Notes: generated by a model from the letters alone, not told the origin. 64,000 bases of DNA from Terriglobia bacterium (GCA_020073485.1 JAIQFB010000024.1:24399-88398); one strand, 5' to 3'; shown: positions 51,325-59,440, counted from the stretch's first letter. Numbers and translations: made by a program.

Positions 51325-52542
51325 ATGGACTTCATGAACACATTTCGACTGGCTCTGCGCGCGCTGGCGCGAAATAAAATGCGCTCGGCGCTGACCATGC
51401 TGGGGATCGTCATCGGCGTGGGGGCGGTGATCGCCGTTGTCAGCATCGGGCAGGGGGCGCAGTACATTGTGCAGCAAGGGATTCAGGCCATGGGGACCAA
51501 CGCGGTGTTCATCGCGGCGGGGAGCAATCGGGCGGGCGGCGTGCGGCAGGGGTACGGCGGCGTAAAAACCCTGACGGTGGACGACATGAACGCGATCCTA
51601 GCGGAGATCCCGCTGATCAAACAGGCCGCGCCGGCGCTTACCAGCCGGCAGCAGGTGGTATATGGGAACCAGAACTGGAGCACACAGATCACGGGGACCG
51701 CGCCGAATTATTTCGACATTCGCACCTGGCCCGTCCAGGCCGGATCGGTTTTTAGCGATCAGGAAGTGGACCTGGCCGCCAACGTGTGCGTGATTGGCAC
51801 GACGGTCGCAAGGATTCTGTTCGGGAGCGAAAACCCAATTGGGCAAACGATGCGCATCGGGAACCTGCCCTTCCGCGTGGATGGGGTGCTGGAATCGAAG
51901 GGGCAGAACGTGACCGGGCAAGATCAGGACGACGTGATCTTTGCGCCGTACACGACGGTACAGCGGAAAATTTCGGGGATTACGTGGCTGCAGTTCATTG
52001 CCGCGTCGGCCGTGTCGCAAGAGGCGTCGGTGGCGGCGGTCGCGCCGATTACCAGCCTGCTGCGCGAGCGGCACCGGATTCGCGCCGGGACCGACGACGA
52101 CTTCATGATCCGCACGCAGGCGGACATCGCCGACCTGCAGAATCAGACGCAGTCGACGATGACCATGCTGCTGGGAGGAATCGCGTCGGTGTCGCTGGTG
52201 GTGGGCGGGATCGGGATCATGAACATCATGCTGGTGTCGGTGACCGAGCGGACTCGGGAGATCGGCGTGCGCATGGCGGTGGGGGCGACGGAGAAAGACG
52301 TGCGGATGCAGTTTCTGGTGGAGGCGGTGACGCTCAGCATGATGGGCGGGGCCATAGGAATTGTATTCGGGCTGATCGGGTCGATGCTGATCGCCAATCT
52401 GCTGCAATGGCCGACGCTGATTTCGGGCAAGGCGGTGTTAGCGGCGGTGATTTTTTCGACTCTGGTGGGAGTGGTTTTCGGGTATTATCCCGCGCATAAG
52501 GCGGCGCAGCTGGATCCGATTGAGGCGTTGAGGTACGAGTGA
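51325..52542 (+). CDS. MacB-like ABC transporter permease
   Basis: A 405-residue permease. N-terminal helix (LTMLGIVIGVGAVIAVVSIG, residues about 24-43), a large periplasmic MacB core domain (QAMGTNAVFIAAG, VVYGNQNWSTQITGT, VCVIGTTVARILFG), then three helices of the FtsX domain (LLGGIASVSLVVGGIGIMNI, ERTREIGVRMAVGAT, final ALRYE). The ATG at 51325 follows AGGAAA and matches the family; the frame is open to 51241 through repeat DNA. Confidence 0.93.
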   Translation: MDFMNTFRLALRALARNKMRSALTMLGIVIGVGAVIAVVSIGQGAQYIVQQGIQAMGTNAVFIAAGSNRAGGVRQGYGGVKTLTVDDMNAILAEIPLIKQAAPALTSRQQVVYGNQNWSTQITGTAPNYFDIRTWPVQAGSVFSDQEVDLAANVCVIGTTVARILFGSENPIGQTMRIGNLPFRVDGVLESKGQNVTGQDQDDVIFAPYTTVQRKISGITWLQFIAASAVSQEASVAAVAPITSLLRERHRIRAGTDDDFMIRTQADIADLQNQTQSTMTMLLGGIASVSLVVGGIGIMNIMLVSVTERTREIGVRMAVGATEKDVRMQFLVEAVTLSMMGGAIGIVFGLIGSMLIANLLQWPTLISGKAVLAAVIFSTLVGVVFGYYPAHKAAQLDPIEALRYE

Positions 52543-52544
52543 GA

Positions 52545-52613
52545 CAGGCTTCAGGCTGCCGGTGTTCTGTTCCAAATTCCAATTCAAAACCGACAGGCTG
52601 AAGCCTGTCCTAC
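52545..52613. repeat. ACAGGCT...AGCCTGTCCTA inverted repeat
   Basis: GACAGGCTTCAGGCTGCC and GACAGGCTGAAGCCTGTCC sit between the convergent permease and ssb genes. The second is an almost perfect hairpin and could help terminate both genes. Confidence 0.65.
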
Positions 52614-53089
52614 TAAAACGGAATATCTTCGTCGGTGACTTCGGGGCCGGCCTGGTCGTCCATCGCGGGCGCGGGGGCTTCGTGGTCGAAGTCTCCGGCG
52701 AAACCTCCAGAGGGGGCGGACGCGGCGCGGGAAGCGCCTCCGCCTGCGCCCATGTTGTCGGCACGCGAGCCTAGCATGCGGAAATTCGTGGCCACGATTT
52801 CGTAGCTGGTGCGCTTCTGGTTTTCCTTGTCGGTCCACTCGCGGGACTGGATGCGGCCTTCCAAGTAAATTTGCGATCCCTTTTTCAGGTATTGCTGGGC
52901 GATTTCGGCTTGTTTGCCCCAGACGACGATCTTGTGCCACTCGGTGCGCTTCTGGCGCTCGCCGTTGCGGTCCTTGAAGGATTCGTCGGTGGCCATCGAG
53001 AAATTGCAGACGGCCTGGCCTCCGCCGGTGTATCGGGTCTCGGGATCGCGGCCCAGGCGGCCGACCAAAATCACTTTATTTACGGACAT
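52613..53089 (-). CDS. ssb: Single-stranded DNA-binding protein
   Basis: A 158-residue SSB. The OB fold spans about 1-110 (SVNKVILVGRLGRDPETRYT, VCNFSMATDESF, TEWHKIVVWGKQAEIAQQYL, KGSQIYLEGRIQSREWTD, YEIVATNFRMLG). A Gly/Ala/Pro-rich linker leads to the acidic tip DEDIPF, the docking site for repair and replication proteins including RecO. Its GAGAAAACC leader gives a reasonable ribosome site. Confidence 0.95.
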   Translation of the reverse strand: MSVNKVILVGRLGRDPETRYTGGGQAVCNFSMATDESFKDRNGERQKRTEWHKIVVWGKQAEIAQQYLKKGSQIYLEGRIQSREWTDKENQKRTSYEIVATNFRMLGSRADNMGAGGGASRAASAPSGGFAGDFDHEAPAPAMDDQAGPEVTDEDIPF

Positions 53090-53432
53090 AGGTTTTCTCC
53101 AGTAATTGAGGAAGATAGCACGGCATCACCTATGGCGCAAATTTGCGAGGGAAAATCGGCGGGATATCGCGAAGCGCGTGAAGCTGTGCGAGTGAAATAC
53201 AACGCGAGAAATCTCCGGGATCTCTGCGTGCTCAGCGTTCTCTGTGTTAAGGCTTTTCGGAAAGAGCCTTAACACACACGACACCGAGGGAAGAACACAG
53301 AGGGCATAGAGAAAAACGAAGAAAATGGGACTCGAAATGGAAGGGGGAAGAATGGTTCACCCGTCGTAGGGACTCAGGGCAAGCCAGCCATGAATCGGAA
53401 ATTTAAAATTTGAGATTTGAAAATTGAAAACA
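53090..53432. other. Gap of 343 bases with CACAGAGG and AAATTTGA repeats
   Basis: From 53216 to 53327 lies a CTCTGTGTTAAGG / CCTTAACACA / AACACAGAGGGC repeat; GTGTTAAGGCT (53244-53254) and AGCCTTAACAC (53265-53275) form a clean hairpin. At 53396-53426 is an AAATTTGAGATTTGAAA block. No gene is seen. Confidence 0.6.
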
Positions 53433-54368
53433 CTAGCCTGCTGTTGCGCCCAGCTCCTTCAATTTCGCTGCGCTGCGCTTGGCTTCTTCGGTGCCGGGGT
53501 AGTTGTGGACCACGGCGCGGAGTTCGCGGACGGCAGCGGTTTTCTGGCCGAGTTCGGCGAGGCAGAAGCCTTTTCGCATGCGGGCCGAGGCGGTCTTGAA
53601 ACTCTTAGGGTATTTTTCGACGACTCTATTGTAGTAATCGAGAGCGAGCTGATACTGGCTCTGCATGTAGGCGATTTCACCGAGGTAGAACTGGGCGTTG
53701 GAGGCCAGGTCGGTGTCGCCGTAATATTTTATATAATCCTGAAATTCCTGGGTGGCCAGTTCGTAGTGCTTGCCGTTGATGTCACGCAAACCGTTGGAAT
53801 ACAAAACATCGGCTGACGCGGGAGGCGCGGCGGATGCCATGGGAGCGGACGTGGCGGGCAGGCTCGCGCCCGGTACGGGAGCGGAACCGCCGGCCGGGCC
53901 GGAAGGCATGGGCTGAACAGCGCCGGGGGCCGGAGCGGGAGAGGCCAGCTTGGAATCGACGCTCTGCAGGGTGTTCTGCACGTCGGTGAGTTTCTGATCG
54001 AGCTTGCCGAGGCGCGCCTGCAGATCGGCGACGTTATCGGAGAGGCCCTGGACCTGGGTGCCCATGGTGTCCAGGCGGGCGCCTGATGCGGCCGAGAAGT
54101 CCTGCGTATTTTTCTGCACCGCGGCCATGCTCACGTTGAGCTTGCTGACCGCGTCCAGCGATTGCTGGATCAAGGTTTGTTGGACGGCGGCGTTTTGCGT
54201 GATGGCCGTCTGCATGGCCTGCTGGCCCTGGATCAACTGGTTGACTCCGGTCTGCAGTTCGATGATTTCGCGGGCCACGGCGCCGGCGGGCGCAGGGCCA
54301 AGCAGGGCGCCACCCAGGGCTCCCGCGAACATGGCTGCACCGAAAAATAGAACCCAACGCTTTCGCAA
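53433..54368 (-). CDS. ybgF: Tol-Pal system protein YbgF/CpoB-like
   Basis: A 311-residue periplasmic protein that coordinates the Tol-Pal machine with peptidoglycan synthesis. A signal peptide (WVLFFGAAMFAGALGGALLG) is followed by a long coiled coil (about 35-150, heptads around AVSKLNVSMAAVQKN and LQARLGKLDQKLTDVQ), a Pro/Ala linker, and a TPR domain (LYSNGLRDINGKHYELATQE, FYLGEIAYMQSQYQLALDYY). The TTG at 54368 is chosen because AAGGAGG precedes it at good spacing and the signal peptide begins there. Last gene of the tol-pal cluster. Confidence 0.88.
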   Translation of the reverse strand: MRKRWVLFFGAAMFAGALGGALLGPAPAGAVAREIIELQTGVNQLIQGQQAMQTAITQNAAVQQTLIQQSLDAVSKLNVSMAAVQKNTQDFSAASGARLDTMGTQVQGLSDNVADLQARLGKLDQKLTDVQNTLQSVDSKLASPAPAPGAVQPMPSGPAGGSAPVPGASLPATSAPMASAAPPASADVLYSNGLRDINGKHYELATQEFQDYIKYYGDTDLASNAQFYLGEIAYMQSQYQLALDYYNRVVEKYPKSFKTASARMRKGFCLAELGQKTAAVRELRAVVHNYPGTEEAKRSAAKLKELGATAG

Positions 54369-54712
54369 CGTGTTCCTCCTTAAGTGGCGGGCTGCACGCC
54401 CGGTGTGGCCGCGGCGGACCGGAAAAGATTGAGCCGGCGCCCGCGAGGGCTGGGACCCTTCACAACTGAGACGTATTGTAGTGCATCCCCGGTGCGCAGC
54501 CAACAATTGACAACGAGTTGATGCGTTCGAGCAACCGGGGCTCGGGCAGATGATTTTCGATCGGGCCCCGAGAATGTGCGGCAACTCCGAATCCAACGCG
54601 TCCGCGGCTAAAGCCGGACTGATCTTGCGCGGTGGAAGTCGTGGCTAAAGCCACGACCCACAAGGATTGCGAAGTTGCCACACACGCTCTTTAACCAGAG
54701 CCTGCATGCGAA
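54369..54712. other. Gap of 344 bases, repeat only
   Basis: Between pal and ybgF. It contains GCGGCTAAAGCCGGACTG and GTGGCTAAAGCCACGACCC at about 54603-54658, members of the dispersed family. The apparent reading frames over it are extensions or shadows. Confidence 0.55.
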
Positions 54713-55465
54713 CTACTTGCCCATGACGAAGTGCGCTCGCCGGTTCTGCTGCCAGCACGCTTCGTTGGAAGCGCTGCAGAAGGGCCGCTCCTTGCCGTAG
54801 CTGACCGTTTCCAGGCGGTCGGCCGGGATGCCGAGCGAAACCAGGAACTGCTTGGCTGCCGCGGCGCGGCGGTCGCCCAAGGCCAGGTTGTATTCGGTGG
54901 AACCGCGTTCGTCGCAATGGCCTTCGACGACAACTTTCATCTGCGGATAAGAGCGCAGGAATTGAGCCGTCTGCGAGAGGGCGTCGCGGGCGTCAGCGCG
55001 GATGTCCGCTTTGTCGTAATCAAAGTAGGCGTCCTTCACTTCCTTGTCGAAAAGTTCCTGCAAGGTCGGCTCATGAGCGCTGGGAGCCGGAGGCGGAGGA
55101 ACGGTGACGGAAACGCGAACGCTGGCGTCGGCCGATCCGCCGGGGCCGGTGGCTGTAATCGTGTAGGTGGTCGCTTCGGTCGGCGACAAGGTTTGCTTGC
55201 CTTCGGCGGCGACGGCGCCGATTCCCGGCGACAGGGTGAGCGATGTGGCGTTGGTCGAAGACCAAGTCAAGGTTGTGGACTGGCCTCGCTGAATGAAAGT
55301 TGGCGACGCCTGCAGGTTTACCGTCGGTCGAGCAGGGGGTTCAGCCGCAGGGGGTGGGGGTGGCGTTTGCGCTTGCGGGGCGGGCTTCTTGGCACAAGCC
55401 GCGCCCAGGGCGACGACAGCAATCAAGGTAGAGAACAGAGCCCTGGCGTGCGTACGGTTCCACAT
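54713..55465 (-). CDS. pal: Peptidoglycan-associated lipoprotein
   Basis: A 250-residue outer-membrane lipoprotein that tethers to peptidoglycan and to TolB. A signal with a lipobox-like LGAAC around residue 24 precedes a Pro-rich linker (PQAQTPPPPPAAEPPARP), an extra Ig-like beta domain (NLQASPTFIQRGQSTTLTWS, about 48-130) and the OmpA/Pal domain with VVVEGHCDERGSTEYNLALG and NRRAHFVM. The inserted Ig-like domain is unlike short enterobacterial Pal. ATG at 55465 follows AAAGGAGG. Confidence 0.92.
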   Translation of the reverse strand: MWNRTHARALFSTLIAVVALGAACAKKPAPQAQTPPPPPAAEPPARPTVNLQASPTFIQRGQSTTLTWSSTNATSLTLSPGIGAVAAEGKQTLSPTEATTYTITATGPGGSADASVRVSVTVPPPPAPSAHEPTLQELFDKEVKDAYFDYDKADIRADARDALSQTAQFLRSYPQMKVVVEGHCDERGSTEYNLALGDRRAAAAKQFLVSLGIPADRLETVSYGKERPFCSASNEACWQQNRRAHFVMGK

Positions 55466-55575
55466 CGTTCTTGATTCCTCCTTTGAGCAGATAAGAAAAT
55501 GACCCAAGTATATTTCCATTCAACTGCAACTTTTCCAACTCCGGTCTCCGGACGCGGAGCCGCCAAGACACCCAA

Positions 55576-56931
55576 TCACTTTGGCGACCAGTTCGGAGAC
55601 TCATTTTGTCCCTGCTTGGTCAGTTGCCGGGCGGAGGTTCCGTCCGCGAGCATGGACCAAATCTGGCGTGTTCCGGTTCTGGTGGATTCAAAGACGAGAT
55701 GGCGGCCGTCGGGGGCCCAGCTGGGGCGCTCGTTGCGGCCGGCATCGCGGGTCAATTCCACCAATTGGTGCGTGACAATTTCCATGACGTAGAGATCGTA
55801 ATTTCCGCTGGGGCGGCGCCAGCTGAAGGCGAGCAGTTGGCCGTTGGGGGACCACGCGGGATCGATCACGTAGCCCATGTCGGGCAAATCGATTTTGGAC
55901 TGGCTGGTGCCGTCCGCGTTCATCGTGTAGAGCTGCGGAATGCCGCCGCGGTCACTGACGAAGGCCACTTGTTGACCTGTCTTCGGATTAAAGGACGGCG
56001 AAGTGTTGGCGCCGTTGGAATAGGTGAGGCGCTTGGGGCGCGCGCCGGAAGTGTCGGTGATGAACAGCTCCGGATTGCCATACATGCTGGACATGAACAT
56101 GAGTTGCGAACCGTCCGGGGACCACGCCGGCGAGGAATTGGTGCCCTGGAACCTGGGCCAGGAAATCAGGCGGTTGGAGGCCGTCGAATAGATGCAGATC
56201 TGTGCGGTCAGGACGCTGCTGCTGCCGGGCTGCGCGTAGCAGGTGAAGGCGATGCGGGTGGCATCAGGCGACCAGCGCGGAGTCAGAGAGATGGTGTGGA
56301 TTTGCGTCAGCGGGTGCTGGTTTTCGCCGTCGTAATCCATGGCCCAGATTTCCTTGTTGCCGGTGCGGTTGCTGACAAACGCAATCTGCGTGGCGGCAAT
56401 ACCCGGCAAACCGCCGGAAAGCTTTCCGATGATTTCGTCGGCAAACTGGTGCGCGAAGGCGCGCACCTGAGCGTCGGTGGCCGCGCCGCGATATACCTTT
56501 CCGATGACCGGCGGCAGGGAAGAGTTGCGCACGTCGTTAAGCCAGGCGGAAATTTCCAGGGAACTGCCGTCGGCCGATAGACTACCGAAGGCGAGAAGTT
56601 GCGACGAAGCAGGGCCGTCCGACCAGGCCTTGAAGTCGACTTCGGCGGGAGACGCGGGGGTCTGCAAGGGGTTGTAGCTCTTGCTGACCAGGTCTAGGAT
56701 GCCGCTGAAGTCGAGGTCGTTGCGGACGACATCGCTGAATTCCACGGCCATGGGCTGCGCGGCGGGGGACTTGGGAGCAAAATCAGCGACCGCTACGCGC
56801 GCCTTGGAAACGCCCAGGCCGGTGCCGGTGCGGAACCAGTCTTGGGCGGCGGCGGGGCTGGCGGAAAAAACGCAAATCAATCCAAAGATGAACACTGATA
56901 AACACGGATAAAGAATGCGGACGTTTTTCAT
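55576..56931 (-). CDS. tolB: Tol-Pal system protein TolB
   Basis: A 451-residue periplasmic protein: N-terminal alpha/beta domain (VAVADFAPKSPAAQPMAVEF, ...GKVYRGAATDAQVRAFAHQF) and a six-bladed propeller (AFVSNRTGNKEIWAMDYDG, RWSPDATRIAFTC, AWSPDGSQLMFMSS, TSPSFNPKTGQQVAFVSDRG, ...NWSPK). It connects Pal with the TolQRA energy complex. Start ATG at 56931 behind GGGAG. The signal peptide (KNVRILYPCLSVFIFGLICV) is encoded in part by a dispersed repeat word (see 56893-56909). Confidence 0.94.
   Translation of the reverse strand: MKNVRILYPCLSVFIFGLICVFSASPAAAQDWFRTGTGLGVSKARVAVADFAPKSPAAQPMAVEFSDVVRNDLDFSGILDLVSKSYNPLQTPASPAEVDFKAWSDGPASSQLLAFGSLSADGSSLEISAWLNDVRNSSLPPVIGKVYRGAATDAQVRAFAHQFADEIIGKLSGGLPGIAATQIAFVSNRTGNKEIWAMDYDGENQHPLTQIHTISLTPRWSPDATRIAFTCYAQPGSSSVLTAQICIYSTASNRLISWPRFQGTNSSPAWSPDGSQLMFMSSMYGNPELFITDTSGARPKRLTYSNGANTSPSFNPKTGQQVAFVSDRGGIPQLYTMNADGTSQSKIDLPDMGYVIDPAWSPNGQLLAFSWRRPSGNYDLYVMEIVTHQLVELTRDAGRNERPSWAPDGRHLVFESTRTGTRQIWSMLADGTSARQLTKQGQNESPNWSPK
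56893..56909 (-). repeat. ATCCGTGTTTATCAGTG word inside the tolB signal sequence
   Basis: On the minus strand ATCCGTGTTTATCAGTG followed by TTCATCTTTGG encodes part of the TolB signal peptide (about residues 6-17). The wording matches a repeat phrase known from intergenic DNA of many bacterial genomes (ATCCGTGTT-ATC-GTGTTCATC type), usually near CACAGAGG repeats, which are also in this window. Confidence 0.55.
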
Positions 56932-57015
56932 TGGTCTCCCTTTGGACGTCCGAGATTGGCCCACGATGATCATATCTTTACGCAAAAAACCGGCAAATAT
57001 TTTCCTCGGCAAAAA

Positions 57016-57813
57016 TTACCTCCGAAACTCGAACCAGAATTCGACGGTGACGCTGTTGCCGGAGTAGCCCGATGGCAGCGGCGACATCGGGCTGGAACTT
57101 AGAATGGCGCGCAGGGCGGAATTATCCACCGAGCGGTTGCCGCTGGACTGGGTCATTTGAACGTTGGCGACGGTGCCGTCGCGCAAGACCTGGAAGGTGA
57201 ATTGCGCGCGGGGGGCCCAGCGAACCGTGGGGTCCACGGTGGACTGCAGCCAGTTGCTGCTGATGCGGTTGCGCACGCCATCGACGTAGCTGGGAAATTT
57301 TCCGCTGAAGTCTCCGCCGCCGGGGCCGGAAAAGCCCATGCCGCCTTGCGTGGGGCCGTTCATGGTGAATGTCGAGGAGTAGGGCAGGGCCGGGGAACCG
57401 CCACCGCCGTACGGAACGGCGTTGGTGGGAGGCGGCGTCTGGTCTTCCAGGATTTTGGAGGGACGCGTCACGTAGTGCGGCGCTTTTTCCTTAGTGAACT
57501 CGGGAATCTTTTTTATGTCGGGTTCCTCGGCCTTGGGCTTCGGCTGAGGCTCGGATTTGTATAGGCCTTTGCTGGTGTCGACGACGCGGCTCTGTGTCAC
57601 GGCTTCAGGGCGCGGCAAATTCACTCCGGGGAGGCTGCCAACCAGGCCCACCGCGACGGAATTGCCGCCGCCGGGGCCGCCCCAGGTATCGCCGCGCTGG
57701 GAGAAGATTGCGGAAAACAGCAGCGAGCTGAAAAGCAGGGCGTGAAGCAGGACAGACCACAGGAACGGTTTCTTGAGGTTATTCGCGCCGGGATGTGCAG
57801 GGGCATAGGACAT
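57016..57813 (-). CDS. tolA: TonB/TolA-type energy transducer
   Basis: A 265-residue periplasm-spanning protein. One N-terminal membrane helix (FLWSVLLHALLFSSLLFSAIF, residues about 17-37), a Pro/Lys/Glu linker (SEPQPKPKAEEPDIKK), a Gly-rich patch, and a TonB C-terminal domain (VDGVRNRISSNWLQSTVDPT, AQFTFQVLRDGTVANVQMTQ, VDNSALRAILSSSPMSPLPS). Its place between tolR and tolB makes the TolA role likely, although the domain is TonB-like in sequence. It starts five bases after tolR ends, so the genes are co-transcribed. Confidence 0.88.
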   Translation of the reverse strand: MSYAPAHPGANNLKKPFLWSVLLHALLFSSLLFSAIFSQRGDTWGGPGGGNSVAVGLVGSLPGVNLPRPEAVTQSRVVDTSKGLYKSEPQPKPKAEEPDIKKIPEFTKEKAPHYVTRPSKILEDQTPPPTNAVPYGGGGSPALPYSSTFTMNGPTQGGMGFSGPGGGDFSGKFPSYVDGVRNRISSNWLQSTVDPTVRWAPRAQFTFQVLRDGTVANVQMTQSSGNRSVDNSALRAILSSSPMSPLPSGYSGNSVTVEFWFEFRR

Positions 57814-57818
57814 GGGCG

Positions 57819-58235
57819 TCAGTGGGGCGTGTCGTCAAGCGGCTCGGTGACGACGCTGATATTTGAGATGCCGGATTGCCGCAAAGTGTCTACGACGAGG
57901 GCAAAGGAGCCGAAGGGCACGGTTTTGTCGCAGCGCAGGTAGACGGTGTCACCCTGGGGATTGTGAATCTGCGCGTGGACCTTGTTGCCGAGTTCATGGA
58001 TGTTGACGGCGTCCTCGCCGATGTAGATGCGCTGGGCGCGGTCGATGGAGACGACGATGCGCGATTCGGCGATTTCCTTGACGGTTTTTGTTTTGGGGAC
58101 ATCGACTTCGATGCCGGATTGGAGGATGGGGGCGGTGATCATAAAGATGACCAGGAGGACGAGCATTACGTCCACGAAGGGGACAATGTTGATGTCCGAG
58201 AGGGAGGTGCCGGTTTGGCGTGAGAGTTGGGGCAT
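57819..58235 (-). CDS. tolR: ExbD/TolR-family proton-channel subunit
   Basis: A 138-residue inner-membrane protein. The membrane helix INIVPFVDVMLVLLVIFMIT (about 15-34) holds the proton-carrying Asp (PFVDVML), followed by VDVPKTKTVKEIAESRIVVS and a periplasmic domain. With TolQ it turns the proton gradient into force for TolA. A 205-base gap rich in repeats separates it from tolQ; downstream it is tightly packed with tolA. Confidence 0.93.
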   Translation of the reverse strand: MPQLSRQTGTSLSDINIVPFVDVMLVLLVIFMITAPILQSGIEVDVPKTKTVKEIAESRIVVSIDRAQRIYIGEDAVNIHELGNKVHAQIHNPQGDTVYLRCDKTVPFGSFALVVDTLRQSGISNISVVTEPLDDTPH

Positions 58236-58313
58236 ATGAAGTGACGATTTACCGTTTTTAACTCGGCCTTTCTACGTTCATAGATTCAAACGCAAAAGCT
58301 TTTAATACAGGGA

Positions 58314-58424
58314 ACACGAGGTCACAGAGAAGAGTTAACTGCTTCAATTTTTCTATTGGAATTTTTTCTCATCTTTTATTTTCTCTGTGTCCTCTGAGCC
58401 CTCTGTGGGCTTTGTGATAAAGAC
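58314..58424. repeat. CACAGAG / CTCTGTG repeat in the tolQ-tolR gap
   Basis: AACACGAGGTCACAGAGAAG at the left and TTTTCTCTGTGTCCTCTGAG, CCCTCTGTGGGC at the right, facing each other. It is the same family as 41445-41480, 53216-53327 and 59335-59385. The tolQRAB transcript must read through it. Confidence 0.6.
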
Positions 58425-58440
58425 TTTCGGTTTATCCCAC

Positions 58441-59178
58441 TCATCCCTTGTTGCCCGGGTATAGTTTCTCCACCAGGGCGGAAACTTCCATGGTGAAGCT
58501 GTCCATGCGCGTTGCCAGGTCCTTGATGTCGTGCAGGAAATGGTTGTAGGCGATCACGGCGGGGACGGCGGTGAAAAGGCCGGCGGCGGTGGTGATCAGG
58601 GCTTCGGCGATGCCGGGGGCGACGGCACGGAGGCTGGCCGATCCGGCGGCGCCGAGTCCGGTGAACGCGTCCATGACGCCCCAGACCGTGCCGAACAAAC
58701 CGATGAAGGGAGTGACCGAGCCCGTGGTGGCAAGCCAGGGCATGAATTTTTCCGCCTTGCGGACCTCTTCGCCGGCGGCCAGCTGCATGCTTACGGTTAC
58801 CGAATTGAGGCTGGTGACGCGGCCCAGGGGAGTTCCTGTGCGGGTCTGGCTTTCAATTTCGCGGTAGCCGGCGGCATAGACCGGCTCGAGCGGAGAGCCA
58901 CCGGTGCCCATTTGCCTGGGGTCGGGAAGAATGCGATTGGACCGGAAGATGCGCAGGAAGAGCGCGGTCTGTTTATTCATCCGGGAAAACATGGAAAGTT
59001 TTTGAAAGATCAGCGCCCAGGAAAAAAGGGAGAAGAGCAGCAGCATGGCGAGAACAATTCGAGCGATCCAACCCGTCTGCTGCAGCAGTGTGCCAAGCTG
59101 GCTCTGCAAGAGCCAAGTCCCAAGTAGTGGAATTGTCGCCCCCTCAAGAAAAAGCTCGATCGAAATCCCCAGAGGCAC
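58441..59178 (-). CDS. tolQ: TolQ/ExbB-family proton-channel subunit
   Basis: An inner-membrane protein with three helices: IVLAMLLLFSLFSWALIFQK, then after a cytoplasmic loop (PVYAAGYREIESQTRTG, AAGEEVRKAEKFMPWLATTG) FIGLFGTVWGVMDAF and GIAEALITTAAGLFTAVPAV. These are standard TolQ motifs. The start is unclear: GTG at 59178 gives 245 residues, but a TTG just before LQSQLGTLL is also possible, with GAGGGGG upstream of it. First gene of the tol-pal cluster. Confidence 0.92.
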   Translation of the reverse strand: MPLGISIELFLEGATIPLLGTWLLQSQLGTLLQQTGWIARIVLAMLLLFSLFSWALIFQKLSMFSRMNKQTALFLRIFRSNRILPDPRQMGTGGSPLEPVYAAGYREIESQTRTGTPLGRVTSLNSVTVSMQLAAGEEVRKAEKFMPWLATTGSVTPFIGLFGTVWGVMDAFTGLGAAGSASLRAVAPGIAEALITTAAGLFTAVPAVIAYNHFLHDIKDLATRMDSFTMEVSALVEKLYPGNKG

Positions 59179-59243
59179 GCTAGCACACGCTGAAAATGGG
59201 GTCAAACAATTACCGGCACATAGGTGCTTGATTATGCCCTGCA

Positions 59244-59268
59244 AGTATAACACATCGTATTACGATGT
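59244..59268 (-). promoter_or_regulatory. tolQ promoter with a perfect 17-base palindrome
   Basis: On the minus strand TGTTATACT is an extended -10 box (plus-strand 59244-59252). Immediately upstream, ACATCGTA-T-TACGATGT (59252-59268) is a perfect dyad that overlaps the TG and the spacer. A protein bound there would block polymerase, so this is a strong operator candidate for the tol-pal cluster. Confidence 0.55.
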
Positions 59269-59334
59269 ATTTCTGCGCGACGCGGGTTGCTCTTGCTAGC
59301 GATCTCCGCGGGCTCGGCGTTGGAGGGATTTAAA

Positions 59335-59385
59335 GGCTTAACACGGAGGACGCCGAAGAAGAACACAGAGGGCCCAGAGAAAGCC
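59335..59385. repeat. CACGGAGGACGCCG...CACAGAGGGC repeat
   Basis: TTAACACGGAGGACGCCG followed by AACACAGAGGGCCCAGAG, a CACAGAGG-family member in the gap between tolQ and miaB. Confidence 0.6.
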
Positions 59386-59440
59386 GGGGAGGGCCACGCG
59401 ATGTGGCTCTGATTGACTGTGATACTATTTGAAAGAGTTT

